A DNA stretch of 64,000 bases from Astragalus membranaceus (lineage: Eukaryota > Streptophyta > Magnoliopsida > Fabales > Fabaceae): positions 69,178,666 to 69,242,665 of the forward strand of contig CM076846.1 in assembly GCA_039519185.1 (NCBI GenBank). The letters run 5' to 3'. Positions 54,175 to 64,000 of this stretch are shown here, piece by piece. Each line of letters begins with the position of its first letter. The first letter of the stretch is position 1. The position numbers and the translations under genes are program-made. Under the pieces are notes generated by a model. That model saw only the letters and a program-made list of their open reading frames with translations. It made no database searches and had not been told where the DNA came from.

Positions 54175-56222
54175 TGTAATACCCCAATTTTGTCCACCCA
54201 AGTCAAAAAAACATTTTTCAAAAAAATGGAAGCAATAAGGTAATTCATAATGTGTGGAAAACAGTGGATTGGTGCATTTATGTGTGTTCGTCCCCTATTT
54301 CGCATTTTTATTTGAATTACGCGCGCGCGCCAGTAGTAACTGCGTGAGCTGCCCTGTGCCCTCGTCATTTGGCACGTGTCTGTATTTTCATCAAAAAGGC
54401 CATTTATTGATCATTATTAATTTTTGGCACCCAAAAACATTTTTCTTAATTTTTAGGAATTTTAGGAAATAAAATAGTGCATGTTTTTGCATTTTTGGGC
54501 ATTTAAATAAAAGCAAATTAATTATTTTTGGACCAAGACCAGGTCAAGGACGTGGCATACATGTTACTCTACCAAGGGTAATTTTTGTATGATTTTTGGA
54601 AAGAAAGTCCTAGTCCAAAATAATTAAAAATGCATTTTCCCCATTTTTAGTGCATAAAAAACCCAAAAAAAAAGACCATTAAATATTCCCCAATTACTAA
54701 ATGACAATTTTTATTGCCTAGAATAATTAGAGGGAACATTTTATGGTGCTCAAATATATATGACACTTTTTAATAGGTGCACCTTCACTTCCATTCCCAA
54801 AATTCAAAACTCAAAAGAAGGAAGTGTCCTCAATAAGACAAAAGACCAAAAACAAGTTTTTTTTCCCTCCTCTCCCTTGCCTTGGCCGAATTTCCTCTCT
54901 CTCTCTCTCTCTCCCTCCCAAATTCGAACTCCCTCTCTCTCTCTCCAAAATTTCTTCCACACTCTTCTATTGTACAATTATTCCTTAAGAATATTCTTGT
55001 ACTATCCTTAACCCTACCCATTTCACACACATCCCTAATTCCCACATACTCTCATGGAGATCCATACCCTTTTTTGTAAATGACACCATCCTTTATACTC
55101 ACCTCTTCACAAGAAAATACAAAATTACTTCTTTGGTAACATTCCATCTCAATTATACCCTTAACCCTATTTTTACCTCACATCACATATGAGCCTCCAT
55201 TCCCAAAATAGGACAAGTTCATTTTTTTTTTGCACAAAAACATCCTCCCCTCCTCTCCTTGCGAATACACCATCCTCTCCCTCACTCTCATTTTTGTGTT
55301 TTCTCACTACCCACAATCCAAGTGATCTCGAATCGTAGCCCTTCATTCAAATTTAAAACCCAATCCTAGAGCACCTAGTAAAGAACAATGACCTAATTAC
55401 CCCTAGACCTAAAACAACTCTATAAATACCCTCTCATTTCCACACATGAGGAATCTTTGGCTTCTCATTTTTCTTACACTAAAACCCTAGCACACAAAAA
55501 TCTCTCCCTCTCTCCTCTCAAGGCCGTAGCCTCCCCTCCCTCTCCTCCATCCATCTTTTTCATTTCCTTCCACCCAAACACCACCACCCCACCTCATTTG
55601 CATCCCTCTTTCACATACTCCCTCCATTTCTCATTCAAAGTTCAAGCATCATCACCAAGTGGGTTTGATCATCATATTTGCGTGGGTATTTCTTTGAAGA
55701 ACCTTGGGGTTTTGTTGATTTGTGTCTAGTTTCATCTTCTCATCTCACTTTCTAACTTGGAGTTAAGGTAAAATCCTTAAAACCTTGCATCATATTTGAG
55801 TTCTTTCCTTAAAAATGTAAAATCATTCATCCTATCATCTTCATATTCTCATATTGTTGATTGTTGTTGGTGAGAAGTGTCATAAGCACTTTGACAAGCA
55901 CTTAGGGAGGCTTGGGTGCTTATGGTGCTTCTCACCCTTGAATGATTGTTGATTGGTGTTGATTTGGATCTTGACCCTTGCATTTCATGAAATAAAATGT
56001 TGTTTTATGGCATGTTATGTTTCGCATACTTGTAGGAAAATAGAGTTTATGTTAGTTTTGGGCATTTCTTTGCCTAATCACATGAACCTTTACCAAAAAT
56101 TGTAATCTAGCTCGTTTTCTCATATTATCTCACTTGCTTTCAAAAATAAATGGGTTCTTGGTTATGTATTTGGGTCACATATTGTGAGTAAATAGGGTTT
56201 TTATATGTTTGCTTATCATTTT

Positions 56223-56433
56223 AAGTTGATGATAGGCAATATGACTCTCACTTGTGCCTAGTGCACCTTGCTTAAAGTGATGAGGATTGTTCTATATGAT
56301 TCAACCCTTTTAGTTTAGGTGTTGTTTAAGTTGATGATAGGCAATATGACTCTCACTTGTGCCTAGTGCACCTTGCTTAAAGTGATGAGGATTGTTCTAT
56401 ATGATTCAACCCTTTTAGTTTAGGTGTTGTTTA
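56223..56433 (+). repeat. ~106 bp tandem duplication in the Ogre-like LTR
   Basis: AAGTTGATGATAGGCAATAT through TTTAGTTTAGGTGTTGTTT occurs twice in a row and the two copies look identical. Confidence 0.9.
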
Positions 56434-56929
56434 GGGTTCGTGTAGGTTTTGTAAAGGATAGGTTGTCCTAATCTTGATGCATCCTCACTTGCAATTGTGG
56501 TTTTGGTTCTTGGAGTTTGTGTAGGTTTTGGCAAGGGATGGACTAACTCTAGTCTTGATGCATTCTCACTTGTTAATGTAAGTAATTGTAAAGGATAGGC
56601 TAGCCCCCTAGTCTTGATGCACATGTGTCCTTATTCATTTATACTTGTTTTTTTTGCTTGTTATGTGATTAAGTATTGAATTGGTGTTCACGATTTGTTT
56701 GCTTGTTTTGATGATCGCATTGACTTTGTAATCCGACTTCAAAGTTCAAAACCTTTGTTACTCGTTAGTAACACCTCAAAACCATGTCGCATTCAAATTA
56801 TACTACAATTTGTTACTCGTTAGTAACATTTACAATTTCAAATCTTTTTCATAACCAAAAACACTTTCAAACATCAAGAAGCCATCTCACAAACCCAAAA
56901 TCAATTCGATTGCGAAATCCCTTTTGATT

Positions 56930-57330
56930 ACCTAAAGTAATAACCAATTATCATTAATGATCACTCGTGCCGTTGTCGTTTGGTTGTTAACGATAATTTC
57001 ATTTTCAAAGGAATTAGTAGTGTGACCACTCTAAACCGTTGTTGTTTGGTCTTCATGAACACTCCAACTTAAATAAAACCAATTATCATTAGTGATCACT
57101 CGCGCCGTTGCCGTTTGGTTGTTAATGATGATTTCATTTTCAAAAGAGTTAGTAGCGCGGCCACTCTAAACCGTTGTTGTTTGGTCATTGCGAACACTCG
57201 AATCAAAAGCAAAACCGATTATCATTAATGATCACTCGCGCCGTTGCCGTTTGGTTGTTAATGACGATTTCATTTTCAAAAGAGTTAGTAGTGTGACCAC
57301 TCTAAACCGTTGTTGCTTGGTCATCGCGAA
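56930..57330 (+). repeat. Three ~120-130 bp repeats in the Ogre-like LTR
   Basis: ATTATCATTA, TGATCACTCG, GCCGTTGCCGTTTGGTTGTT and CCACTCTAAACCGTTGTTG recur three times with substitutions. Confidence 0.8.
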
Positions 57331-57398
57331 TCTTTATTCCTATTGCGAAAACTCACCTAAACAAGATAAAAAACAAAAACCTTTTTTCAGGACAAACC

Positions 57399-57745
57399 AG
57401 AACTACGTAGCTTTGAATTCTCCATCGCACTGGGAGATACGTAGGAGCGGATACTCTCCGTCAAGCACAACAAACCAAAAACATTTTTCCTTTCAAAAAC
57501 CAAACACTTTTCCAAAATAAAACATTTTTCAAAAACAAGAACTACGTAGCTTTGAATTCTCCATCGCACCGGGAGATACGTAGGAGCGGATACTCTCCGT
57601 CAAACACAACAAACCAAAAACATTTTTCTTTTCAAAAAGCAAACACTTTTCCAAAATAAAACATTTTTCAAAAACAAGAACTACGTAGCTTTGAATTCTC
57701 CATCGCACCGGGAGATACGTAGGAGCGAGCGGCTAACTCTCGTCA
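57399..57745 (+). repeat. Three ~140 bp repeats with CTACGTAG palindrome
   Basis: ACTACGTAGCTTTGAATTCT then CCATCGCA(C/T)(C/T)GGGAGATACGTAGGAGC recurs at about 57399, 57540 and 57680. Confidence 0.85.
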
Positions 57746-58067
57746 AGCGCCAAAAATAAAAATTTTCATTAAGTCTTCTCATTCCCTTTGAGGCAAATTT
57801 AAGTATTTTCCAAATCAACACTTAAAACCACACGTTTAATTAAAGGTTCCCTTTCGGTAGAAAGGAGGTGTGGGGTGCTAATACCTTCCCCATGCCTAAC
57901 CGACCCCCGAACCCAAATCCTCCGGTTTTCCAAAAGGCCATCCGCTTTCCAAAAAGGTTTTTCTTCAATATTTTCCTTATAAAAAATATTAGTGGCGACT
58001 TCATTGTTTTAAAAAGTTGTAAACGAAGAAAAATCCCCTCAGGGACCTTTTCGGGGGCAACAAGTAG

Positions 58068-59660
58068 CAGGAAACTCCCGAAGGTGTGGCAGTCACTTTA
58101 CCTCCTAGTTCAGCACATGCTCGGAAGTCGGCCACAACCATTATCCCTAGGATTTCGGCCCGAAATTAACTTCCACCTCCTCCTCAGACTATCCCGATGC
58201 CGGTCGAAGTTGTTCAACAGCTCGTCCAGCTGCTATCTCGGCAGGCTGAGGCTGATCAAGTTACTCTTAATTAGAAGCAGAGGTAGGGGAACTCCGAGCT
58301 CGGAGCATCCCAGATCGCACTTCTCCTCAACAACACCTTTAAAGTAGAAGGACTTCTAGCCGTAGGCGTCACCGATCTCCGGCCTGAAGGGGACACCACC
58401 ACAGCTCTCCATCTTATCGGAGAGGCAAACTTGGATCGGGAACGCCTTGGCCAAGCTCATCTTTGGCATCCTCGTCTCCGAGACAACGTTCTAGAAGCCA
58501 GGAAAAATCCCCGAGGCAGGAACGTCAGTGCTCGCACTCAAGGAAATCTCCCCGACAATCACCGCAACCGACGATCTCCACCAAGGGAGAGATCAGAAAA
58601 GCAGAAGGGACCTTTGACCGCTAAGATCGACTACTTTCCGGTGTCGAAGCATCTTCAGAAACCTCCGGAAGGATTAAGAATATATGAAGGAATTGGCGAT
58701 TCTGATCGCCCCCTAGATTACTTTGACACGGTCATGCAATAGCGTAACGTTCCGGAAGAAATTAAGTGTCGGATATTGCCTCTCACTCTAGAGAAGATTG
58801 CTTTGGATTGGTTCCAGACTCTCAAGCCAAATACGATATCCTCGTGGGACCAGTTAGCCAAGTTATTTTCTGCTCGTTTCGCCCACTCCAAGATGAAGCC
58901 AAAATCTCGAAAGGTCTTGCAGGCAACTCGACAAGGGGAAAATGAGTCACTCCGGGACTATATAGAGAGATTTAACAGAGAAGCTTCTGAGGTCCGGAAC
59001 CTCGATGACTCATTCCGACTTTACTTCATGGAGGCCGGTCTTCGTGAGGGAAATCTGTTTCAAATCGATGTCGGGATTAACCAAACTGAGTCGCGTGCTG
59101 AGTTCCTCTAGCGATCTCAGAAGTACATCGACCGTGAGGAAGGAGTAGTCGCAAGATGGCCGGATGCTGAGCCCAGGGGGTCTAAGCCTCGGAGTGAGAA
59201 GGGAAGCCGAAACGATCCCAAGTCCAGACCTTGTAACCGACACGAACATTTTTCCGAGCTTAATGAAACCAAAGCCAAAGTCTTGGCAGAATGCATGAAT
59301 GCAGAATTCAAATAAGTGAAGTTCCCCGATCCACTCTCGCATAGACCGGGGCAGCGATCTAACAAATACTGTCGGTATCACCGAAGTAATGGTCATGATA
59401 CCAATCGCTGCAACGCTTTGAAAGATGACATAGAGGATCTTATCAAAAAGGGGAAATTGAGCCAATATGTGAAGAAACCGCCTTGGCAGGAAGGCGAGGT
59501 AAAAGAGGAGAAAGACAACCCTAAAAAGAAGGGTAAGGCTAGGCAGGAGATAGAGGAAAGCTCGGAGGACGAGCAAGATTACCGGAAGTCTAAAGGCCGG
59601 CCTGTAAAAATGCTCATCTCAGAAGTTATCCCGAGGAAGCCCCGGGAAAAACTATGAAAA
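58068..59660 (+). pseudogene. Tat gag remnant
   Basis: Frames with stops carry KIDYFPVSKHLQKPPEGLRI, IALDWFQTLKPNTISSWDQL, FSARFAHSKM, RQGENESLRDYIERFNREAS, then KYCRYHRSNGHDTNRCNALK, the CX2H-type knuckle common in the Tat lineage. At least four in-frame stops (for example 58740, 59109, 59313) kill it. Confidence 0.8.
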
Positions 59661-59992
59661 GTAAGTGGAAGGAAATAATGAGTGCTGCTTCCACCTCAAC
59701 TCCTGCCTCATTACCGGTCCGACCTCCTTTGGCCTTCGGCGATCTGGACCTGCTAGATTGCAAGCCCAACAAGCACGTTCCACTTTTGATCAGGGTGATG
59801 GCCAACCAAGAAATAAGAAGAATCCTTGTTGATCAAGGAAGGTCGGCAGACATCATCTTTATCGATCTTGTGAGAAAACTGAAGATTTCTGAAGAAGACT
59901 TCACCCCTTATAGAGGATCGAATCTTTCCGGCTTTAATGGGTCCCGGACCAAACCAATTGGATATTTGGAAATGATGGCACCTATGGCGTAG
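59654..59992 (+). pseudogene. Tat aspartic protease remnant
   Basis: LLIRVMANQEIRRILVDQGR with SADIIFIDLVRKLKI. The usual D-x-G-S/A-S active site reads VDQGRSAD, so the residue after Gly is altered. Terminated by TAG at 59990. Confidence 0.7.
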
Positions 59993-60271
59993 AGCCAGTG
60001 GTGAGGACTGTCAAGACCAAACAATTGCATCATTGGAAGGTCGACCCTAGGAAGGCTCGGAGCGGTAACTTCCACAGTTCATCTAAAGATGAAATTCTAC
60101 TCTATGTGCAACAAAGTTATTTCCCTCAATGCCGACCTAGATTCCTCCCAAAGATGTTTTTATCTGCACGTGAAAGTGGATAAGAAGGCCATGGAGGAGG
60201 GGGATCCCCCCGAAGAAGAAGCCTAGAAAGATTCTGAGAAGAGGAAAAAAGGCAAAGCTGTCGATGTCAAT

Positions 60272-61200
60272 GTGACAGACCTTGATGCGAGGTACGACGC
60301 TGACAGCTCGGAAGAAGAAAGCGATGACGATCTTGCCCGAGAATTGAAGAAGAAAATCAGGCGACATCAACCTGATGGAGAATTTGTGGAAATCCAGATG
60401 GGGGATGACCCAGCCAAAACTGTCAAGATCAGCTTCGACCTTTCTGAAAAAGTTAAGGCTAAGCTCACCCTATGCCTGAAAGCTCATGCCGACCTCTTTT
60501 CCTGGTCGACAGAAGATATGCCCGGGATTCCCCCTGAAGTCGCTTGTCACCAGTTAGTTGTTAACCTCGATGCTAAGTGGGTCACCCAGCGCAAGAGGGA
60601 TCGAAGCAAGGAGAAAGCGGCCGCTGCAGCTAAGGCCGTTGATGATTTAATTAATGCTAATTTTGTAACGGAAGTTAAGTATACAACTTGGCTCTCCAAC
60701 CCTGTACTTTTCAAGAAAAGTAATGGAAAATGGCGCATGTGCATTGATTATACTGATCTTAATAAGGCCTGTCCAAAGGAAGCCTTTCCTGTTCCTAGCA
60801 TTGATCGCCTAGTCGATAATGCTTCAGGTTTTCGTTTACTGTCTTTCATGTATGCCTACTCCGGATACAACCATATTCCGATGTTCCCTCCTGACCAAGA
60901 CAAGACCGCCTTCATGACTGATCACGGTAATTTTTGTTACCGGGTTATGCCGTTTGGTTTGAAAAAAGCGGTAGCTACCTATCAGAGAATGATGAACAAA
61001 GTTTTCTGAAAGCATATTGAACGTAACGTAGAAGTTTATCTCGACGATATGATCGCAAAAAGTGAAGGTGAGAGCCTCCACGTTGCCGATCTTGAAGATA
61101 TTTTTGCGGAAGTTCGAAAGAACTAGATCAGGCTGCACCCAGAGAAATGCACCTTTGGAGCCTCCACGTTGCCGATCTTGAAGATATTTCTTGCTTTCTA
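60272..61200 (+). pseudogene. Tat reverse transcriptase remnant
   Basis: WRMCIDYTDLNKACPKEAFP, MPFGLKKAVATYQRMMNKVF, then after a stop VEVYLDDMIAKS. In the motif normally F-x-DAYSGYNQI, the first catalytic Asp is Tyr (FMYAYSGYNHI). A 30-bp segment (CCTCCACGTTGCCGATCTTG onward) is repeated at about 61075 and 61162. Confidence 0.85.
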
Positions 61201-61690
61201 CCTCACAGAGAGAGGTATTGAAGCCAACCCGGATAAGTGTCGGGCTGTGACCGAGATGCGCACCCCAACTACCAAGAAGGAGCTTCAATAGCTTAATGGA
61301 ATGATCGCCGCCCTATCTCGCTTCATTTCCAATGCTGCATTAAAATCACTCCCTTTGTTTAAGTTATTTAAGAAGGAAGCGAAGTTTGAATGGACCCCGG
61401 AGTTGGACGAGGCTCTCTCCCAGCTTAAAAAGGTTCTGTCCGAGCCCCCAATCCTAACTCGGCCAAACTCGGAAGAAACCTTATACCTGTATTTAGCGAT
61501 CTCAGAGGAGGCGCTTGGCGCCGTTCTTGTCCGGGAAACAAAGACCGGTCAAAGCCCGGTATACTTTGTGAGCAAAGCTTTACAAGGACCTGAAATTAGA
61601 TACCAGAAAATTGAGAAAATTGCTTTTACTCTGCTCATTGCGGCACGTCGCCTCCGACCTTACTTTGTCTCTAGCTCGGAAAGCCTTAAT
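61201..61690 (+). pseudogene. Tat RNase H remnant
   Basis: LTERGIEANPDKCRAV, LNGMIAALSRFISNAALKSL, LYLYLAISEEALGAVLVRET and YFVSKALQGPEIRYQKIEK, followed by RRLRPYF. The sequence then changes abruptly, so the end of RNase H and the start of integrase are deleted. Confidence 0.8.
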
Positions 61691-62120
61691 GGCATGTTAT
61701 TTTGGGCCAACCATGGAAACCGATGCTAAAACCATGTTAAAAAATGCAAGAAATGTCAGATCCATGCCAATATTCATATAGCGCCTTTGGGTCCTTTTCC
61801 AACTGCCCCTGGCCAGGTCAAATACCTAATAGTGGCTGTGGATTACTTCACATAATGGATCGAAGTCGAGCCATTAGCCATTATCATTGCAAGAAATTGC
61901 ATCAAGTTTTTCAAAAAGAACATCATGATCAGATTTCGGGATCCCCGAGGTAGTGATCACTGACAACGGAACCCAGTTCACCGACAAAGATTTCAGAGAA
62001 CTCATGTCCGATCTTCAAATTAAACACCGGTTCACCTCGGTAGAGCACCCTCAAACTAAAGGGCAGGCTGAGGCCGCCAATAAGGTACTGCTCAATGGAT
62101 TGAAAAAACGACTTGATGAG
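61690..62120 (+). pseudogene. Tat integrase remnant
   Basis: In shifting frames, a degenerate CPW/PTAPGQ-like segment, then FGIPEVVITDNGTQFTDKDF and HPQTKGQAEAANKVLLNGLK, which hold the second Asp and the Glu of the DDE triad. Cut at 62120 by the LTR insertion. Confidence 0.8.
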
Positions 62121-62268
62121 TGATAACTCTATTTTATATAGAGTTATTTATGCATCAAAACATAACTAATTGCTTGAAACCAAGTGTAATGTGTGTTAAA
62201 TATAGTAGTATAAGTAAGATAACAACATTCTATGTTTCAAAGAGGATTATGTAATGATTTAAGCATTT

Positions 62269-62311
<43 letters not shown>

Positions 62312-63415
62312 TGGTATGTTTGATATGTTTGTTCAGTGCACCTGTAGTTAGGTGCAACTGCACCAGGGAAACAACAGTGCATCTGCACTAACTACACTTA
62401 CAACAGGGAAACTGCACTTAGGTGCAACTGCACTTAGGTGCATCTGCACCATCCTGCGCTGAAGGCAGATTAAACCCCACCTTGGAAGCACCTCAATTCA
62501 TACCAATGTCATAAACATTTCTATGACATCATGCTTAGTCACATGTCACATGAAGGCACATGCCAACATGCAAGAGGAGGCGCCCACAATGGAAAATCAT
62601 TATGAAAGGCTACGCATCTAGGATATATGGCCTTCCACAATTTGACCTCTCCTTTTGAACTCAATCTTCGTAATCAAAGCTCCGAAAAGTAACCATGGTT
62701 AAGCCTCCTTAGGTTAACTTGGTCCCCAAGAAAAACCTCACTTGAAGGAAACATCCAAGGCTATATAAAAGCTTCCACTTCTCACTTGAAGATCATCCAT
62801 TAATATCATATCTCATACACAAGCAATTCACTTGTAATTTAGTAGTTTCATTTCTTGTATTTTATAGTTTTTAGTAGTAGTTAGTAGGCAAGAAGGTAAG
62901 GAAGGAACTGACGACTTCTTCCTTCACGTCTTCATCAAGTTAGTTAGGTGCAACTGCACCAGGAAGTCAGTGCTTCTGCATTGCTCGGAAAATTTATGCA
63001 CGAGTACTTCAATCAGTGTAATCTCTACCCTATTGATACCTCTTGTACTTTCCATTATATTAACATGTTTTATTTCATCTATATTTGCCTTACAATGCAT
63101 ATTATGAGCTAAACCTCTTTGGTTGAGATGTTCTAACTTTATAATGAGCTTTTGAGTAAGTTATTGTGCATTTTGAGTAAGTTATTGTGCATTTAAGTGT
63201 TGTATGTATTTCGGGTCTTGTGTTATACTACATCCATCTTATTTTAAGGTTGGTCGCTTAGAATAAGTAGAGTCATATTCACAGACATGGTTTATAATTA
63301 GAAATTAAGACTAATAGGGGTGAGTGTTTTAGTAAAGGCTTTATTAACTTGTGTAATAAAGAAAAATTTGTTAAAACCATGTTAAGTCCTAGACATAGGA
63401 TAACATAGTCCTTAG
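62121..63415 (+). mobile_element. Y-type Athila-like LTR, plus strand, cut at its right end
   Basis: Begins TGATAACTCTATTTTATATA, has a TATA box (TATATAAAAG, 62762-62771), repeated GTGCAACTGCACC-type palindromes (62339-62460 and again at 62948), and downstream text (CATATTATGAGCTAAACC, ACAGACATGGTTTATAAT, CCTAGACATAGGATAA) homologous to the X1 LTR in reverse. It lacks the CACACA end because the next LTR starts at 63416. Left flank is ATGAG; the matching flank is not in view. An AT microsatellite spans 62271-62310. Confidence 0.65.
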
Positions 63416-64000
63416 TGTAACATCCCCTAATTGGCTAATTTCAATTATTAAAAATTAGCGAGAGGTTATATATATTTATTATAATATTCGAATAATTATG
63501 CTTGTTAAGTGAATAATTGTTTGATTAAGTGTTAGGAGTAATGAGTTAAGTTAAGCTTCATAGGTAATAAGATGTCCCAAAGAATAGAATTAGTAGCTAA
63601 GGGGTATTTGGATAAATTCCCTAGTTTAAGTGACCAGCTGACCCCAAGTCCTCCTTACCCACTTTTAATTGTGGAGTTTCAGAAATAAGAAAGAAAAACT
63701 GAAGTGAGGAGTAGAGAGAAAGAGGAGAGCTCGCGAGAGAGAGAGAGGGTTTGGAAGAGAGAAGAGTCCCATGGAAACTTGATGCATGTAAGATCTGAAC
63801 CCACCATTGTTCACCATTCTTCTCCCTCTATACATTGATGCCCAGAAATCTCCCATCAACCCACTTCATCACAAATCACCATTTGTGCACCTTTGAAGCT
63901 CCAAGCTCAAAAATGGAGTGTTGATGCTCCAAATAGTTGCATGTCTTTGTTATAGTCCTATATTCAGTACCAAAGCTCACATCCAAGCAACAAACCTGTT
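63416..64000 (+). mobile_element. Start of a chromovirus-type LTR, runs off the window
   Basis: TGTAACATCCCCTAATTGG, followed by AT-rich text and a GA-rich tract (63690-63760), the same opening plan as the LTRs of A, B and the solo LTR. The candidate target duplication is CTTAG (63411-63415). The ORF 63665-63859 on the other strand lies in the GA tract and is not a gene. Confidence 0.65.

Larger units (their letters stand above)
54175..58062 (+). mobile_element. Ogre-like solo LTR, 3.9 kb
   Basis: TGTAATACCCCAATTTTG to GGGGGCAACA, with perfect duplication AGTAG (54170-54174 and 58063-58067). The right part has the AAAGGAGGTGTGGGGTGCTA / ATACCTTCCCCATGCCTAAC / CGACCCCCGAAC text and the GTGGCGACTTC box characteristic of Ogre/TatIV LTRs, and the great length fits. 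No internal region remains. Small ORFs inside (for example 54760-55011 and 55457-55729) lie in low-complexity CT-rich sequence and are not genes. Confidence 0.85.
53721..62120 (+). mobile_element. Tat-lineage Ty3/Gypsy element, decayed, split by an Ogre-like solo LTR
   Basis: Own sequence is 53721-54174 and 58068-62120. It contains an LTR remnant, a gag start, and gag, protease, RT, RNase H and integrase pieces in the Gypsy order, with many stops. The 5' limit is a truncation against Y2. The 3' limit is the insertion of the LTR at 62121. No 3' LTR is present. Confidence 0.8.

Overview
This is a plant nuclear window, most likely from a dicot, and almost all of it is transposable elements. Spliced plant-type exons, chromovirus, Athila, Tat and Ogre-like LTR retrotransposons, a hAT element, a long-TIR Mutator-like element and a LINE fragment all support a large, repeat-rich plant genome. 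I cannot name the species. The only cellular gene is at the left edge: the last exons (1-2988, + strand) of a PRT6-like N-recognin E3 ubiquitin ligase. One of its introns carries Copia debris.

Layout. 1-2988: PRT6 tail. 2858-13191: an old tandem duplication that copied the last PRT6 exon, its 3' flank, a MULE-type OTU pseudogene and the end of an Athila-like LTR. A MULE (5697-6727) later entered copy 1 and a hAT (8703-13048, itself carrying a LINE fragment) entered copy 2. 8483-33420: a minus-strand non-autonomous Athila-like element (called X1 here). It is interrupted by a solo chromovirus LTR (15832-18260, TSD CTCTG) and by a near-complete plus-strand Athila element (18440-27457, TSD AAGGG). 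A 3.2 kb tandem duplication (25251-28479 / 28480-31706) added a third LTR. 33421-53720: a second minus-strand Athila-like deletion derivative (Y2). It hosts a gag-only chromovirus A (36348-51976, TSD CAAGA), whose 5' LTR hosts chromovirus-like element B (38596-47606, TSD TTGAC). 53721-62120: a decayed Tat-lineage Gypsy element split by an Ogre-like solo LTR (54175-58062, TSD AGTAG). 62121-63415: an Athila-like LTR. From 63416: the start of another chromovirus-type LTR.

Function. None of the elements here looks autonomous as read. Athila 18440-27457 comes closest: all catalytic domains are readable, with one frameshift and one premature stop. A, B, X1 and Y2 keep cis-acting sites (LTRs, PBS or PPT) but lack all or part of pol, so any movement must have been in trans. 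B has practically identical LTRs around a decayed interior. Target-site duplications fix the order of insertion at most levels.

The observations I would follow up first are non-coding: UUCG-loop hairpins in the chromovirus LTRs with a compensated base pair between families; a seven-module GNNA-loop hairpin array in the LTR of B; a four-site E2F-like cluster in the LTR of A; and a palindromic TGCTGCAGCA motif scattered through the Athila-like elements. I found no CRISPR array, no tRNA or rRNA gene, and no defence or metabolic gene cluster.
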